This document shows, in pieces, positions 36,468 through 45,351 of a DNA stretch of 64,000 nt. Where the stretch lies: assembly GCF_007995085.1 (NCBI RefSeq), contig NZ_VOQS01000005.1:1178001-1242000 (forward strand), given 5' to 3'. The notes under the pieces were generated by a model. It ran no database searches. It was given only the letters and a program-made list of their open reading frames with translations, and was not told the origin of the DNA. Position 1 is the first letter of the stretch. The number at the start of each line of letters is the position of its first letter. A program made the translations under genes and the position numbers. The stretch is from Paraburkholderia azotifigens. GTDB taxonomy: Bacteria; Pseudomonadota; Gammaproteobacteria; Burkholderiales; Burkholderiaceae.

Positions 36468-36678
36468 GATCTGACCTCCGTTGCCTGAGTGATGGTCCCG
36501 CTACGCAAGCGCGGCGACGTTCCAGAACGGGAGCAAACACTGTACCTACCGAAAGCAACGGACAAGCAGCGAAGACAAGCAGCGAAGACAAGCAACGAAG
36601 ATGAGCGACGAAGGCGCCAACGTCTGACGAATCGGCCTTTATTCAGGACTCAATTCGGGACTTGAGCGCAAACCGCTC

Positions 36679-37116
36679 TCATGCAATCGCCGCGACGGCA
36701 GCACGCAACCCGAGCAGATAGCTGTTCACGCCGAATCCGCAAATCTGGCCCTTCACGATTTCCGCAAAAACCGAAACGTGGCGGAACGGCTCGCGCGCGT
36801 GAATGTTCGACATATGAATCTCGACAACGGGCACGGTCAGGATCGCGAGCGCATCGCGAATGCCGTAGCTGTAGTGCGTCCATGCGCCCGCGTTGATCAG
36901 CACGGCATCCACGTTGTCGGTGAACGCCTGATGGATCCGCATGCACATGTCGCCTTCGTGATTGGTCTGATAGCTCTCGACTTCGACATTCAGTTCGCGC
37001 CCGAGCGCCTTCAATTCGCTGTCGATCTCTTCGAGCGTCACCGTGCCGTATTGCACGGGGTCGCGTTTGCCAAACATGTTGTGATTGATTCCGTGAAGCA
37101 TCAGTACTTTTTTCAT
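36679..37116 (-). CDS. aroQ: type II 3-dehydroquinate dehydratase
   Basis: A 145-residue protein of the dodecameric type II dehydroquinase family. It interconverts 3-dehydroquinate and 3-dehydroshikimate. The catalytic Tyr is Tyr23 (VQYGTVTLEEID), substrate loops are NHEGD (52-56) and NAGAWTH (75-81), and the catalytic His is His101 (EIHMSNIHAREPFRH). The family usually has NPGAYTH, so NAGAWTH is a deviation. It lies 23 bp after an oxidoreductase gene and is controlled with it, so a catabolic role (quinate, shikimate or a relative) is more likely than aromatic biosynthesis. Confidence 0.9.
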   Translation of the reverse strand: MKKVLMLHGINHNMFGKRDPVQYGTVTLEEIDSELKALGRELNVEVESYQTNHEGDMCMRIHQAFTDNVDAVLINAGAWTHYSYGIRDALAILTVPVVEIHMSNIHAREPFRHVSVFAEIVKGQICGFGVNSYLLGLRAAVAAIA

Positions 37117-37139
37117 ATGTCCTCCTCGTGGTGTCGAAT

Positions 37140-38201
37140 TCAGTTCGTTGCGCTCATGCGCGTATCGACGATCGCGCCCGTGCGCGCCGCTTCCGCTATC
37201 GCTTCCGTCACCCGCAGATTCTGCAGGCCATCGTGCACGGAGACGAGCGGCTTCGCGTCGCCCGCTATCACATCGCAGAAGTGTTCCAGCTGCCGTTCGA
37301 GCGGATCGGCGCGCTCCAGCTTCGCCACCGACGTCTCGAACGGCTTCCACCACGAACGGTCCTCTTTGCGCGCATAGGTCTTCAGGCGCATCGTCGGCAC
37401 CGACAGCGAACCCATGTCGCCCGCGATCACATAGCAGTCTTCGTCATCATAAGACGCGTAGCTCGTATTCTCCTGCGACGTCTGCTCCCAGCTGCGCGGC
37501 GAGGCCGCCGTGTCCGACAGCAGGAACGTGCCAAGCGCGCCGTTCTCGAAGCGCAGATTGATCGCGACCGTATCCTCGACGGCGAACTGGCGCGCCGCAT
37601 TCGACGCGAACGCCTGCACCGCCACGATCTCGCCGCATAGCGAACGCAGATTGCCGATCTCGTGAATCAGGTTGAGCAGGATGGGACCGCCGCCCGCCTC
37701 GCGCCGCCACGGCGCGGCGTCGAAATAGTCGTCGGGCTTGTAGAAGACGGCGCTGCCCATCACGCCGACGATCTTGCCGATCTTTCCCTGCCGGATGATC
37801 TCGCGCGCCGTCGCGAGAATCGGGCTGTGCGCGCGATGATGTCCGACCAGCAGCGGCACACCCGCCGCGTCGGCCGCGGCGCACAGGCGTTCGCCTTCGT
37901 CGAGCGTATGCGCGACGGGCTTCTCGATCAGCGCGGGCAGCCGCGCGCCGATGCACTGCAGCGCCTGTTCGACGTGCAACTGGTTCGGCGTGGCGAGCAC
38001 AACGCCATCGGAACGGCCGTTCTCGATCAGCTCGCCGAGCGTGCGGAAAAGCGGCACGCCCGCACTTTGCGCCACCTCCTGCGCGGCGGGACCGGGATCG
38101 ACGATCGCGCTCAGACGGCAGCGCGGGTTCTGCTGGATCAGTTCGATATGACGCCGGCCGATAAGCCCGGCGCCCGCAACGGCAAGCTGGATTTGTCTCA
38201 T
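37140..38201 (-). CDS. Gfo/Idh/MocA family dehydrogenase
   Basis: A 353-residue NAD(P)-dependent oxidoreductase. The N-terminal Rossmann fold has GAGLIGRRHIELI and the conserved EKPVAHT motif at about 95-101. The C-terminal domain starts with MGSAVFYKPDDYF and contains NLIHEIGNLRSLCG. The family oxidises inositols, sugars and quinate/shikimate-like polyols. The operon with aroQ suggests a cyclic polyol that enters at dehydroquinate or dehydroshikimate; this is inference. The ATG at 38201 lies in a weak ribosome context. It is divergent from a LysR gene with an 89-bp gap. Confidence 0.87.
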   Translation of the reverse strand: MRQIQLAVAGAGLIGRRHIELIQQNPRCRLSAIVDPGPAAQEVAQSAGVPLFRTLGELIENGRSDGVVLATPNQLHVEQALQCIGARLPALIEKPVAHTLDEGERLCAAADAAGVPLLVGHHRAHSPILATAREIIRQGKIGKIVGVMGSAVFYKPDDYFDAAPWRREAGGGPILLNLIHEIGNLRSLCGEIVAVQAFASNAARQFAVEDTVAINLRFENGALGTFLLSDTAASPRSWEQTSQENTSYASYDDEDCYVIAGDMGSLSVPTMRLKTYARKEDRSWWKPFETSVAKLERADPLERQLEHFCDVIAGDAKPLVSVHDGLQNLRVTEAIAEAARTGAIVDTRMSATN

Positions 38202-38290
38202 GATTTCGCGTTGTCTGGCCGCACAGGGATTGGACGGCTTCGTGAATTGAGCTAGATTACTCGTGCCGCTCACCAACATAATCAGGCCAG

Positions 38291-39247
38291 ATGGAAAATC
38301 ATAATGCGCTTTTAGCCAATAATGACGGGTTCCTGCGTGACCTGCAGCTGTTCTGCACCGTGGCGCGGCGGGCGAGCTTCGTCACCGCATCGGCGGAAAT
38401 GGGTATTTCGCCTTCGCACGTGAGCAAGCGCATCGCGCTGCTCGAAAAGAGCCTCGGTGTGAAACTCTTCCTGCGCACGACGCGCCGCGTCAGCGTGACG
38501 AGCGACGGCGAAGCGGCCTTCCAGTGGGCACAGAAGATCCTCGACGACGTGCAGGGCATGTCCGACGCTTTCGCCGGATTGAAGAGCGATCCGCGCGGCA
38601 TCTTGCGCATCAGCACGAGTCTGCGTCTGGGCCGCGACCATGTTTCGCCGATCCTGTCGCTGCTGCGAAAGCGCTACACGGCGCTCGAAATCTGGCTCGA
38701 ACTGCTCGACCGCCGCGTCGATCTCGTCGGCGAGAGCTTCGATATCGACCTGCGCGTCGGCAATATTCAGGAGCCGCATCTGATTGCGCACAAGATCGTC
38801 GAGAGCGTGCGGATTCTGTGCGCGTCGCCGGTATATCTGGAGCGCAAGGGCACGCCGCGCACGCTCGCCGATCTCGCGCAGCACGATTGCCTGCTGTTTC
38901 GCGAGCGCGACCAGCGCTTCGGCGCGTGGCGCCTGACGGGACCGGACGGCGAGAAGTCGGTCAAGGTGACGGGGCCCATTGCCTCGAATCACAGCGACAT
39001 CGTTCAGCAATGGGCGCTCGAAGGTGACGGCGTGATCATGGCGTCGGTGTGGGACGTCGCATCGAGCCTCGAATCGGGCAAGCTCGTGCGCGTACTGCCG
39101 CAGCACTACCAGCCCGCCGATGTCTGGGCCGTGACGTCGGCGCGCGCGTCATCGTCGGCGAAGATTCGCGTGTGCGTGGAATTTCTGAAGGAGCATCTGA
39201 CGCGCGGACCGTACGCGTTGAAAACGCGCGGCGTGGGCGGGTTGTGA
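38291..39247 (+). CDS. LysR family regulator of the dehydrogenase/aroQ operon
   Basis: A 318-residue LysR protein with the HTH at about 15-70 (FCTVARRASFVTASAEMGISPSHVSKRIALLEKSLGVKLF) and a substrate-binding domain from about 100. It resembles the DcrR/CrgA branch (LRISTSLRLGRDHVSP). It is divergent from the Gfo/Idh/MocA-aroQ operon with an 89-bp shared promoter, so it probably controls that operon in response to its substrate. Confidence 0.9.
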   Translation: MENHNALLANNDGFLRDLQLFCTVARRASFVTASAEMGISPSHVSKRIALLEKSLGVKLFLRTTRRVSVTSDGEAAFQWAQKILDDVQGMSDAFAGLKSDPRGILRISTSLRLGRDHVSPILSLLRKRYTALEIWLELLDRRVDLVGESFDIDLRVGNIQEPHLIAHKIVESVRILCASPVYLERKGTPRTLADLAQHDCLLFRERDQRFGAWRLTGPDGEKSVKVTGPIASNHSDIVQQWALEGDGVIMASVWDVASSLESGKLVRVLPQHYQPADVWAVTSARASSSAKIRVCVEFLKEHLTRGPYALKTRGVGGL

Positions 39248-39260
39248 TGGCGTGAACGCG

Positions 39261-40187
39261 CTACGCCGCGCTCTCCGTCGAACCGCCGACGCGCGCTTCG
39301 AGAAAACGCAGCAGCGCTCTCACCTTGCTCGAATGACGCCGATTCGGCAGATACGCCGCATACACGACGGCGTCGCCGTTCTGCGGCGTCACGTCGAAGT
39401 CCGCGAACAGGCGCATCAGACGTCCCGCGCCGATCTCGTGATTGACGAGCCAATCGGGCAACAGCGCAAGACCTTGCCCGGCGAGCACCGCTTCGAGCAG
39501 CATCTCCAGGCTGTTCGAAATGAGCCGGCCGCGCACGTCGACGCGCTCCTGTTCCGCGCTCCGGCTGAACGTCCACACCTGGCGCGCGCGATAACTGCCG
39601 CCATATGCGATGCGCAGACATTCGTGCTCCGCGAGCGCCGCGGGTGAGGCCGGCGTGCCCGCGCGTTGCAGATAGTCGTGACTTGCGACCACATAGCGCG
39701 GATTGTCCGCGAGCTTCTTCACGACGAGATTCGGGTCGCGCGTCATGAGTCCGATTCGCACGGCGACGTCGATGCGATCGAGCGCGAGATCAGCGAAGTG
39801 ATCGGCGACGACGACGTCGAGCGCGACGCGCGGATACTCGGCGAGAAACGCCGCGAGATGAGGCGCGAGCTGCGTGCGGTTGTACGCGGACGGCACGGTG
39901 ATGCGCAACGCGCCGACGGGAGCCGCGCCGCTGTCGAGAATGCTTTCGTCGGCTTCGGCGAGATCGTCGAGCACTTTCGAAATCTGTTCGACATAGGCTG
40001 TGCCCGCGTCAGTCAGGCTGACCTTGCGCGGCGTGCGCGTGAGCAAGGCCGTGCCGAGCGACGCTTCGAGCGCATCCATCAGCCGCGTCACCGACGACGT
40101 CGCGACGCCCAGGCGCTGGGCGGCTTTCGCGAAACCGCCCGCATCGGCGACTTCGAGCAATGTGTTCAGCGCAAGCAGTTTGTCCAT
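39261..40187 (-). CDS. LysR family transcriptional regulator
   Basis: A 308-residue LysR protein of the CrgA/AaeR branch. The HTH is at 1-60 (LLEVADAGGFAKAAQRLGVATSSVTRLMDALEASLG), with the effector domain from about 90. ATG 40187 (MDKLLALNTLLEV) is the start; the open frame upstream is not conserved. It is divergent, by 121 bp, from the DsbA-like and MFS genes, which it probably regulates. It converges on the previous LysR gene. Confidence 0.9.
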   Translation of the reverse strand: MDKLLALNTLLEVADAGGFAKAAQRLGVATSSVTRLMDALEASLGTALLTRTPRKVSLTDAGTAYVEQISKVLDDLAEADESILDSGAAPVGALRITVPSAYNRTQLAPHLAAFLAEYPRVALDVVVADHFADLALDRIDVAVRIGLMTRDPNLVVKKLADNPRYVVASHDYLQRAGTPASPAALAEHECLRIAYGGSYRARQVWTFSRSAEQERVDVRGRLISNSLEMLLEAVLAGQGLALLPDWLVNHEIGAGRLMRLFADFDVTPQNGDAVVYAAYLPNRRHSSKVRALLRFLEARVGGSTESAA

Positions 40188-40308
40188 GGCGGCGATTATG
40201 CCCGCGATGTCGATTGCGCTCCACGCAACGGACGTTTGCATCCGGCATGGATTCAAAGCGCGTGGCGCAACGGCTAATCTTGGCTCATCCGTTTTCGAGG
40301 AGTAGCCG

Positions 40309-40950
40309 ATGCAAGCCGTGCCCACCGTTTTCGCCTATGACTTCATCTGCCCGTGGTGCTGGATCGGTCACACCAACCTGGCCGCAGGCATCCGGTTCGC
40401 CAGGCTCGATGCACCTGTCGACGTGCGCTACATGCCGTTCGAGCTGAATCCGTCGATGCCTGTCGAAGGCATGGACCGGCGCGCGTATCGCACGCTCAAG
40501 TACGGCAGCTGGGCGCGTTCGCAGACGCTCGACGCACAGGCCGCGGCAGCCGGTCTCGCCGCAGGTTTGTCATTCGACTATGCGAAGGTTGCGCGCACGC
40601 CGAATACACGCCGCGCGCACCGTTTGATGCAATTCGCTATGCTGCACGGCGATTCCGAAAACGTCGCGCAGCTTGTCGATGCAATCTTCGCCGCGTACTT
40701 CTCGCAAGGACGCGATATCGGATCGATCGATACGCTTGTCGAGATCACAGGCAAGCAGGGTTTCGATGCAGGTCGGGTGCGTGCACATCTGCTGTCGGAT
40801 CCAGGCAACCGCGAACTCGTCGATGCGCGCTGGAGCATCAGCAGCGTGCCGACGGTGTTGATCGACAACGTATCCATCAGCGGCGCGCAACCACCCGCCG
40901 TGTTCGCGCAGGCGCTGCGCGCGGCCGCTACACAACGCAGCGCAGCATGA
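40309..40950 (+). CDS. DsbA-family oxidoreductase, FrnE-like
   Basis: A 213-residue cytoplasmic thioredoxin-fold protein with no signal peptide. The active site CPWC is at 14-17 (YDFICPWCWIG), with a helical insert in the middle and the cis-Pro loop ISSVPTVLID near the end. FrnE-like proteins catalyse dithiol/disulfide exchange or glutathione-dependent isomerisation. GAGGAG lies 7 nt before the ATG. It precedes an MFS exporter gene by 72 bp and may share its transcript. Confidence 0.88.
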   Translation: MQAVPTVFAYDFICPWCWIGHTNLAAGIRFARLDAPVDVRYMPFELNPSMPVEGMDRRAYRTLKYGSWARSQTLDAQAAAAGLAAGLSFDYAKVARTPNTRRAHRLMQFAMLHGDSENVAQLVDAIFAAYFSQGRDIGSIDTLVEITGKQGFDAGRVRAHLLSDPGNRELVDARWSISSVPTVLIDNVSISGAQPPAVFAQALRAAATQRSAA

Positions 40951-41022
40951 AAGCGCACCAACATCGCGCATCTCGGGCATCCACGTCATACCCGCTTACG
41001 CATTGAAGAAAAAGGAGTCAGC

Positions 41023-42237
41023 ATGTCCAGCAGTCCATCGACGCTCGCACGCAGCGAAACCGCTGCCGGGCTCACGCGCGGCCTCATCGCACTGTTCGCG
41101 TTCAGTTGCGGCGCGATTGTCGCGAACCTCTATTACGCGCAACCGATCACCGAACTGATCGCCCCGTCCATCCACATGTCGAGCGGCATGGCGAGCCTGA
41201 TCGTGTCGCTTACGCAGATCGGCTACGCACTCGGGCTGTTCTTTCTGGTGCCGCTCGGCGATCTGCTCGAAAACCGCAAGCTGATGATCGCGACAGCGCT
41301 GGTCTCGATTGCGAGCCTCGCGGCGGCATCGTTCACGCATGCGCCGGGCGCGTTCCTCGCCGTCTCGCTGCTGATCGGCTTCAGCTCCGTCGCGGTGCAG
41401 ATCCTGATCCCCCTCGCCGCGCATCTCGCACCGGACGAAACGCGCGGACGCGTGGTCGGCACGATCATGGGCGGGCTGCTGCTCGGCATTCTGCTGTCGC
41501 GGCCGATTTCGAGCATCGTCGCGGGTCACTTCGGCTGGCGCGTCGTGTTCGGCTCGGCGGCCGTGCTGATGGCGATCGTCACGGCCGTGCTCGCGCTGAC
41601 CATTCCATCCCGCCAGCCTTCGCACCAGGCCACCTATCCCCAACTGATTGCGTCGCTCGGCCAACTCGTTCGCACGATGCCCGTCCTGCGTCATCGCGCG
41701 CTGTATCAGGCGCTGATGTTCGCATCGTTCAGCCTGTTCTGGACAGCTGTGCCCGTCGAACTGACGCGCCATTTCGGGCTGTCGCAGACGGCGATCGGCG
41801 TGTTCGCGCTGGTCGGCGCAATCGGCGCGACGTCGGCGCCCATCGCGGGCCGTCTCGCGGATGCAGGCCACTCGGTGCGCGCGACGCTGATCGCGCTGGT
41901 GGTCGGCGCGCTCGCTTATACGCCCGCGCTGATTCATCCTGCGTGGGGCGTCGGCGGTCTCGTCGTCACGGGTATCGTGCTCGACTTCGCAGTGCAGATG
42001 AACATGGTGCTCGGCCAGCGCGAAATCTATGCGCTGCATGCAGCGAGCCGCAATCGATTGAATGCGCTGTACATGACGAGCATCTTCGTCGGCGGCGCAA
42101 TCGGTTCCGCGCTCGCGAGTCCGCTATACGAGCATGGCGGCTGGACGCTCGTGGCAAGCGTCGCGACGGCGTTTCCTGTGATCGCGCTCGTGCACTACCT
42201 CGCGATCGGCCGGCCGCATGCGGCGAGCCGCGTGTGA
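41023..42237 (+). CDS. MFS transporter (YnfM/drug-exporter-like)
   Basis: A 404-residue, 12-helix major facilitator. The first helix reads FSCGAIVANLYYAQPITELIAP, a signature of the YnfM/YgaY-type exporters. The loop 2-3 sequence GDLLENRKL is a relaxed version of the MFS motif. AAAGGAG lies 6 nt before the ATG. It is likely an exporter of drugs, amino acids or sugars, and the substrate is unknown. It is downstream of the DsbA-like gene, divergent from LysR. A strong terminator lies 38 bp after its stop. Confidence 0.87.
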   Translation: MSSSPSTLARSETAAGLTRGLIALFAFSCGAIVANLYYAQPITELIAPSIHMSSGMASLIVSLTQIGYALGLFFLVPLGDLLENRKLMIATALVSIASLAAASFTHAPGAFLAVSLLIGFSSVAVQILIPLAAHLAPDETRGRVVGTIMGGLLLGILLSRPISSIVAGHFGWRVVFGSAAVLMAIVTAVLALTIPSRQPSHQATYPQLIASLGQLVRTMPVLRHRALYQALMFASFSLFWTAVPVELTRHFGLSQTAIGVFALVGAIGATSAPIAGRLADAGHSVRATLIALVVGALAYTPALIHPAWGVGGLVVTGIVLDFAVQMNMVLGQREIYALHAASRNRLNALYMTSIFVGGAIGSALASPLYEHGGWTLVASVATAFPVIALVHYLAIGRPHAASRV

Positions 42238-42275
42238 AGGGTCTAATGGGCCTGACGCGTGACGGCCCAAATGAC

Positions 42276-42306
42276 AACGGCGCGAACCAACGGGTTCGCG
42301 CCGTTT
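42276..42306. terminator. bidirectional terminator between convergent MFS and kdgT genes
   Basis: A perfect 13-bp stem (AACGGCGCGAACC / GGTTCGCGCCGTT) with a 4-nt loop. TTTGTCTTT follows on the plus strand and a T-containing stretch on the minus strand. Confidence 0.8.
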
Positions 42307-42324
42307 GTCTTTGCGGAAAACGCG

Positions 42325-43350
42325 TTATTCGTGTGCACCGAGCGGCTTCAGCTCGCCGACGTTTTCGTCGTCCGCCTGCACGCTCTGCTGGTTCAATCCC
42401 GCCTTCATTCTCGCGCGCCGCGACCATATCGCGGTCAGGATCGGCACGAGAATCGCGGTGACGAGGCATGCCGTCGCGACCATCGCCGTCGCGGCGGGGA
42501 CCATCGGCTTGAAGCGCGGAATCATCTCGCCGATGATCGAAGGATTCGCGACCGCCGCACCCGCCGTCGATGAAGCAGCCAGACCCGCCGCGCCATTGCC
42601 GCCAGCAATCAAGCGGTCGGCGAGAATCAGCGGAATGCCCGTGATGACGATCACGGCGAGGCCGAGCAGCACACCCGGAATGCCGCTCTTGACGATCACG
42701 TTGAGGTCGATACCGTTGCCGAGCGCGAAACCGAAGAACGGAATCAGCGGCACCACGCAGCGGCCGAACAGTTCACGCAGCGCGCTATCCAGATTGCCGA
42801 GCGTGAAGCCGATCAGAAACGGCAGCACGGCGCCGACGAACAGACGCGGCTCGAAGAACGCGACGCCCGTCGCGCCGAGAATGATCATGCTCACGAGCGG
42901 CCCCGATTCGATCGACATCAGCACGAACGCGCCTGCTTCTTCCCTGGTGCCGTATTGCTGCATCACGGCCGCATAGAGACCGCCGTTGGTCATGTCCATC
43001 GAGGTCGTGATCGCGAGCACCGATAGCCCGGCGAACAGCCCTGTCTTGATGCCGTCGACAGGCAGCAGCGACGACGCGACGATCGTGGCGAGCCAGGCGA
43101 CCAGCATCTTCGTGACGAGCAGCGTGCCCGACTTGCGCAGCACGGTGCCCGTCGCGCGCAGGTCGATCGTCGCGCCCATGCAGAAGAACCACACAGCGAG
43201 AATCGGCACGGTGCCCGTAATCAGGCCGTTCGTGAACGATCCGAAGTACTTGCCCGCGCCAGGCGCAAACGAATGCACACAAGCGCCGAGCAACAGCGGA
43301 ACCAGCATGAGACCGCCCGGTACGCGGTCGATTGCCTTCTTCAGTTTCAT
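42325..43350 (-). CDS. kdgT: 2-keto-3-deoxygluconate permease
   Basis: A 341-residue, 10-helix inner-membrane protein of the KdgT family ([64 protein letters not shown]). It imports 2-keto-3-deoxygluconate by proton symport. The C-terminal 30 residues are a charged cytoplasmic tail longer than in enteric KdgT. GGAGGAGAC precedes the ATG. It is divergent from kduI-kduD-kdgR and shares a regulatory region with them. The KDG kinase and aldolase genes are not in the window. Confidence 0.92.
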   Translation of the reverse strand: MKLKKAIDRVPGGLMLVPLLLGACVHSFAPGAGKYFGSFTNGLITGTVPILAVWFFCMGATIDLRATGTVLRKSGTLLVTKMLVAWLATIVASSLLPVDGIKTGLFAGLSVLAITTSMDMTNGGLYAAVMQQYGTREEAGAFVLMSIESGPLVSMIILGATGVAFFEPRLFVGAVLPFLIGFTLGNLDSALRELFGRCVVPLIPFFGFALGNGIDLNVIVKSGIPGVLLGLAVIVITGIPLILADRLIAGGNGAAGLAASSTAGAAVANPSIIGEMIPRFKPMVPAATAMVATACLVTAILVPILTAIWSRRARMKAGLNQQSVQADDENVGELKPLGAHE

Positions 43351-43431
43351 GTCTCCTCCATACGACGCCAGGCCGGTGATGGGAACGGCGAACTGTCCGG
43401 TATGAGTCCGGCTCTGTCCACCCGTCCGCGG

Positions 43432-43464
43432 ACTATAGCATCGACAAAGGAACGTTGTTCCGAT
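43432..43464 (-). promoter_or_regulatory. kdgT promoter with IclR-type operator
   Basis: On the minus strand an extended -10, TGC-TATAGT (43440-43432), lies 8 bp downstream of a 13-bp palindrome GGAAC-GTT-GTTCC (43449-43461) that covers the -35 region. A closely related element sits at the kduI promoter. KdgR (IclR family), encoded nearby, is the likely ligand-responsive repressor. Confidence 0.6.
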
Positions 43465-43547
43465 TTTGTGTGCATGGAGATTAATCGTTTACCCTGCATT
43501 TTTACCGCGCCTCCCGCTATATGGCGATTTGACATTTTTCTTATTTC

Positions 43548-43574
43548 GGACCAGCGTTCCGATCATGCTAGACT
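43548..43574 (+). promoter_or_regulatory. kduI promoter with second IclR-type operator
   Basis: GGACCAGCGTTCCGAT (43548-43563) matches the kdgT-side element at 12 of 16 positions. It abuts an extended -10 TGC-TAGACT (43566-43574) facing kduI. The -35 is weak. Confidence 0.55.
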
Positions 43575-43630
43575 GCGCGCACAGCCAACCCGGACGCCGC
43601 ATTCAGACGCCGTCCCGCAGCGGAGGAGAC

Positions 43631-44467
43631 ATGGAAGTCAGGCAGAGCATTAACAGCGAATACGCGAAAACGCTCGACACGGCCGGCCTCAGAAAAGAGT
43701 TCCTCGTCGAGAAGGTGTTCGAGCCGGACGCGCTCGCGCTGACCTATAGCCATATCGACAGGATCATTGTGGGCGGCGCGTTTCCGCAGACGCGCGCTGT
43801 CGAAGTGCCCGGCTCGCTCGGCAAGTCGATCGGCGTCGGCTATCTGCTGGAGCGGCGCGAACTGGGCGCGATCAATATCGGCGGCGACGGCTGGGTCGAA
43901 GCGGACGGCAAGCGCTTCGCCGTGCACAACGAGGAAGCCATCTATGTCGGCAAGGGCACGCAGTCTTTGACGTTCGGCAGCGACGATCCCGCACGTCCCG
44001 CGAAGTTCTATCTGAACTGCGCGCCTGCCCAGGCCGCGTACCCGACGCGCACCATCACGCTCGCCGAAGCGTCGCCGCAAACGCTCGGCGATCCCGCGAC
44101 GAGCAACCGCCGCACCATCTACAAGTTCATCGTTCCCGAAGTGCTGCCCACCTGCCAGCTGTCGATGGGCATGACGAAGCTCGAACCCGGCAGCCTCTGG
44201 AACACGATGCCCTGCCACACGCACGAGCGCCGGATGGAGGTGTATTTCTACTTCAACGTCGCGGACGACACCGCCGTCTTCCACATGCTCGGAGAGCCGC
44301 AGGAGACGCGCCACATCCTCGTGCACAACGAGCAGGCCGTGATTTCGCCGAGCTGGTCGATTCACTCGGGTGTCGGCACGCGCGCCTATACGTTCATCTG
44401 GGGCATGGTCGGCGAGAACCAGGTGTTCGGCGACATGGATCATCTCGCCGTGCGCGATCTGCGCTGA
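43631..44467 (+). CDS. kduI: 5-dehydro-4-deoxy-D-glucuronate isomerase
   Basis: A 278-residue cupin-type KduI. It isomerises 5-keto-4-deoxyuronate to 2,5-diketo-3-deoxygluconate in uronate (pectin or glycosaminoglycan) breakdown. The zinc site [13 protein letters not shown] is complete; [26 protein letters not shown] and the [11 protein letters not shown] end are typical. GGAGGAGAC precedes the ATG at 43631. kduD follows after 25 bp. Confidence 0.95.
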   Translation: MEVRQSINSEYAKTLDTAGLRKEFLVEKVFEPDALALTYSHIDRIIVGGAFPQTRAVEVPGSLGKSIGVGYLLERRELGAINIGGDGWVEADGKRFAVHNEEAIYVGKGTQSLTFGSDDPARPAKFYLNCAPAQAAYPTRTITLAEASPQTLGDPATSNRRTIYKFIVPEVLPTCQLSMGMTKLEPGSLWNTMPCHTHERRMEVYFYFNVADDTAVFHMLGEPQETRHILVHNEQAVISPSWSIHSGVGTRAYTFIWGMVGENQVFGDMDHLAVRDLR

Positions 44468-44492
44468 TGCATTTCATCGAGAGGAACAGCGC

Positions 44493-45263
44493 ATGACTTC
44501 GCAACCGATGCAACCCTTCGACCTCACGGGCAAAGTCGCGCTCGTCACGGGCAGCAACACGGGGCTCGGCGCGGGCATGGCGTGCGCGCTGGCCGGCGCG
44601 GGCTGCGATATCGTCGGCGTGAGCCGTTCGGACGACAGCGGCACCGCGCAACGCGTTCACGCGCTCGGCCGCCGCTACGCCGGCGTGAGCGCCGACCTGT
44701 CGAGCAGCGCGCCTGTCGACGACATCGTGCGCGCCGCGCTCGAAGCGTGCGGACGGATCGACGTGCTGGTGAACAACGCGGGCATCATCCGTCGCGCGGA
44801 TGCGCTCACGTTCACCGAGGAAGACTGGGACGACGTGATGAACGTGAATCTCAAGAGCGCCTTCTTCCTCGCGCAGGCGGTGGCACGCCATTTCGTCGGG
44901 CGGGAGAAGCGCGGCAAGATCATCAACGTCGCGTCGATGCTGTCGTTCCAGGGCGGCATCCGCGTGGCGTCGTACACGTCGTCGAAGAGCGGCATGCTCG
45001 GCCTCACGCGCCTGCTCGCCAACGAATGGGCGGCGCGCGGCATCAACGTGAACGCGATCGCGCCGGGCTACATGGCGACGTCGAACACGGCGGCGCTGCG
45101 CGAGGACGAGCAGCGCAACGGCGAAATTCTCGCGCGCATTCCGGCAGCACGCTGGGGCACGCCCGACGATCTCGCTGGCCCCGTGGTGTTTCTGGCGTCG
45201 TCCGCTTCGGACTACGTGCACGGCCATACACTCGCTGTCGACGGCGGCTGGCTCGCGCGATGA
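44493..45263 (+). CDS. kduD: 2-deoxy-D-gluconate/2,5-diketo-3-deoxygluconate 3-dehydrogenase
   Basis: A 256-residue SDR. TGSNTGLG is at about 20-27, NNAGIIRR around 92, Ser in NVASMLSF, and YTSSK is the YxxxK motif. The sequence matches KduD, which reduces 2,5-diketo-3-deoxygluconate to KDG with NADH, the step after KduI. GAGAGGAAC precedes the ATG at 44493. It lies between kduI and kdgR in one operon. Confidence 0.93.
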   Translation: MTSQPMQPFDLTGKVALVTGSNTGLGAGMACALAGAGCDIVGVSRSDDSGTAQRVHALGRRYAGVSADLSSSAPVDDIVRAALEACGRIDVLVNNAGIIRRADALTFTEEDWDDVMNVNLKSAFFLAQAVARHFVGREKRGKIINVASMLSFQGGIRVASYTSSKSGMLGLTRLLANEWAARGINVNAIAPGYMATSNTAALREDEQRNGEILARIPAARWGTPDDLAGPVVFLASSASDYVHGHTLAVDGGWLAR

Positions 45264-45351
45264 TGTGAATTGCGCTGCGCACGCGGTATATTTCGTCGAT
45301 TGGCAACATCGTTGTGGAAAGACGGCCGCGGGACAACCGCCGCGAAAACAT

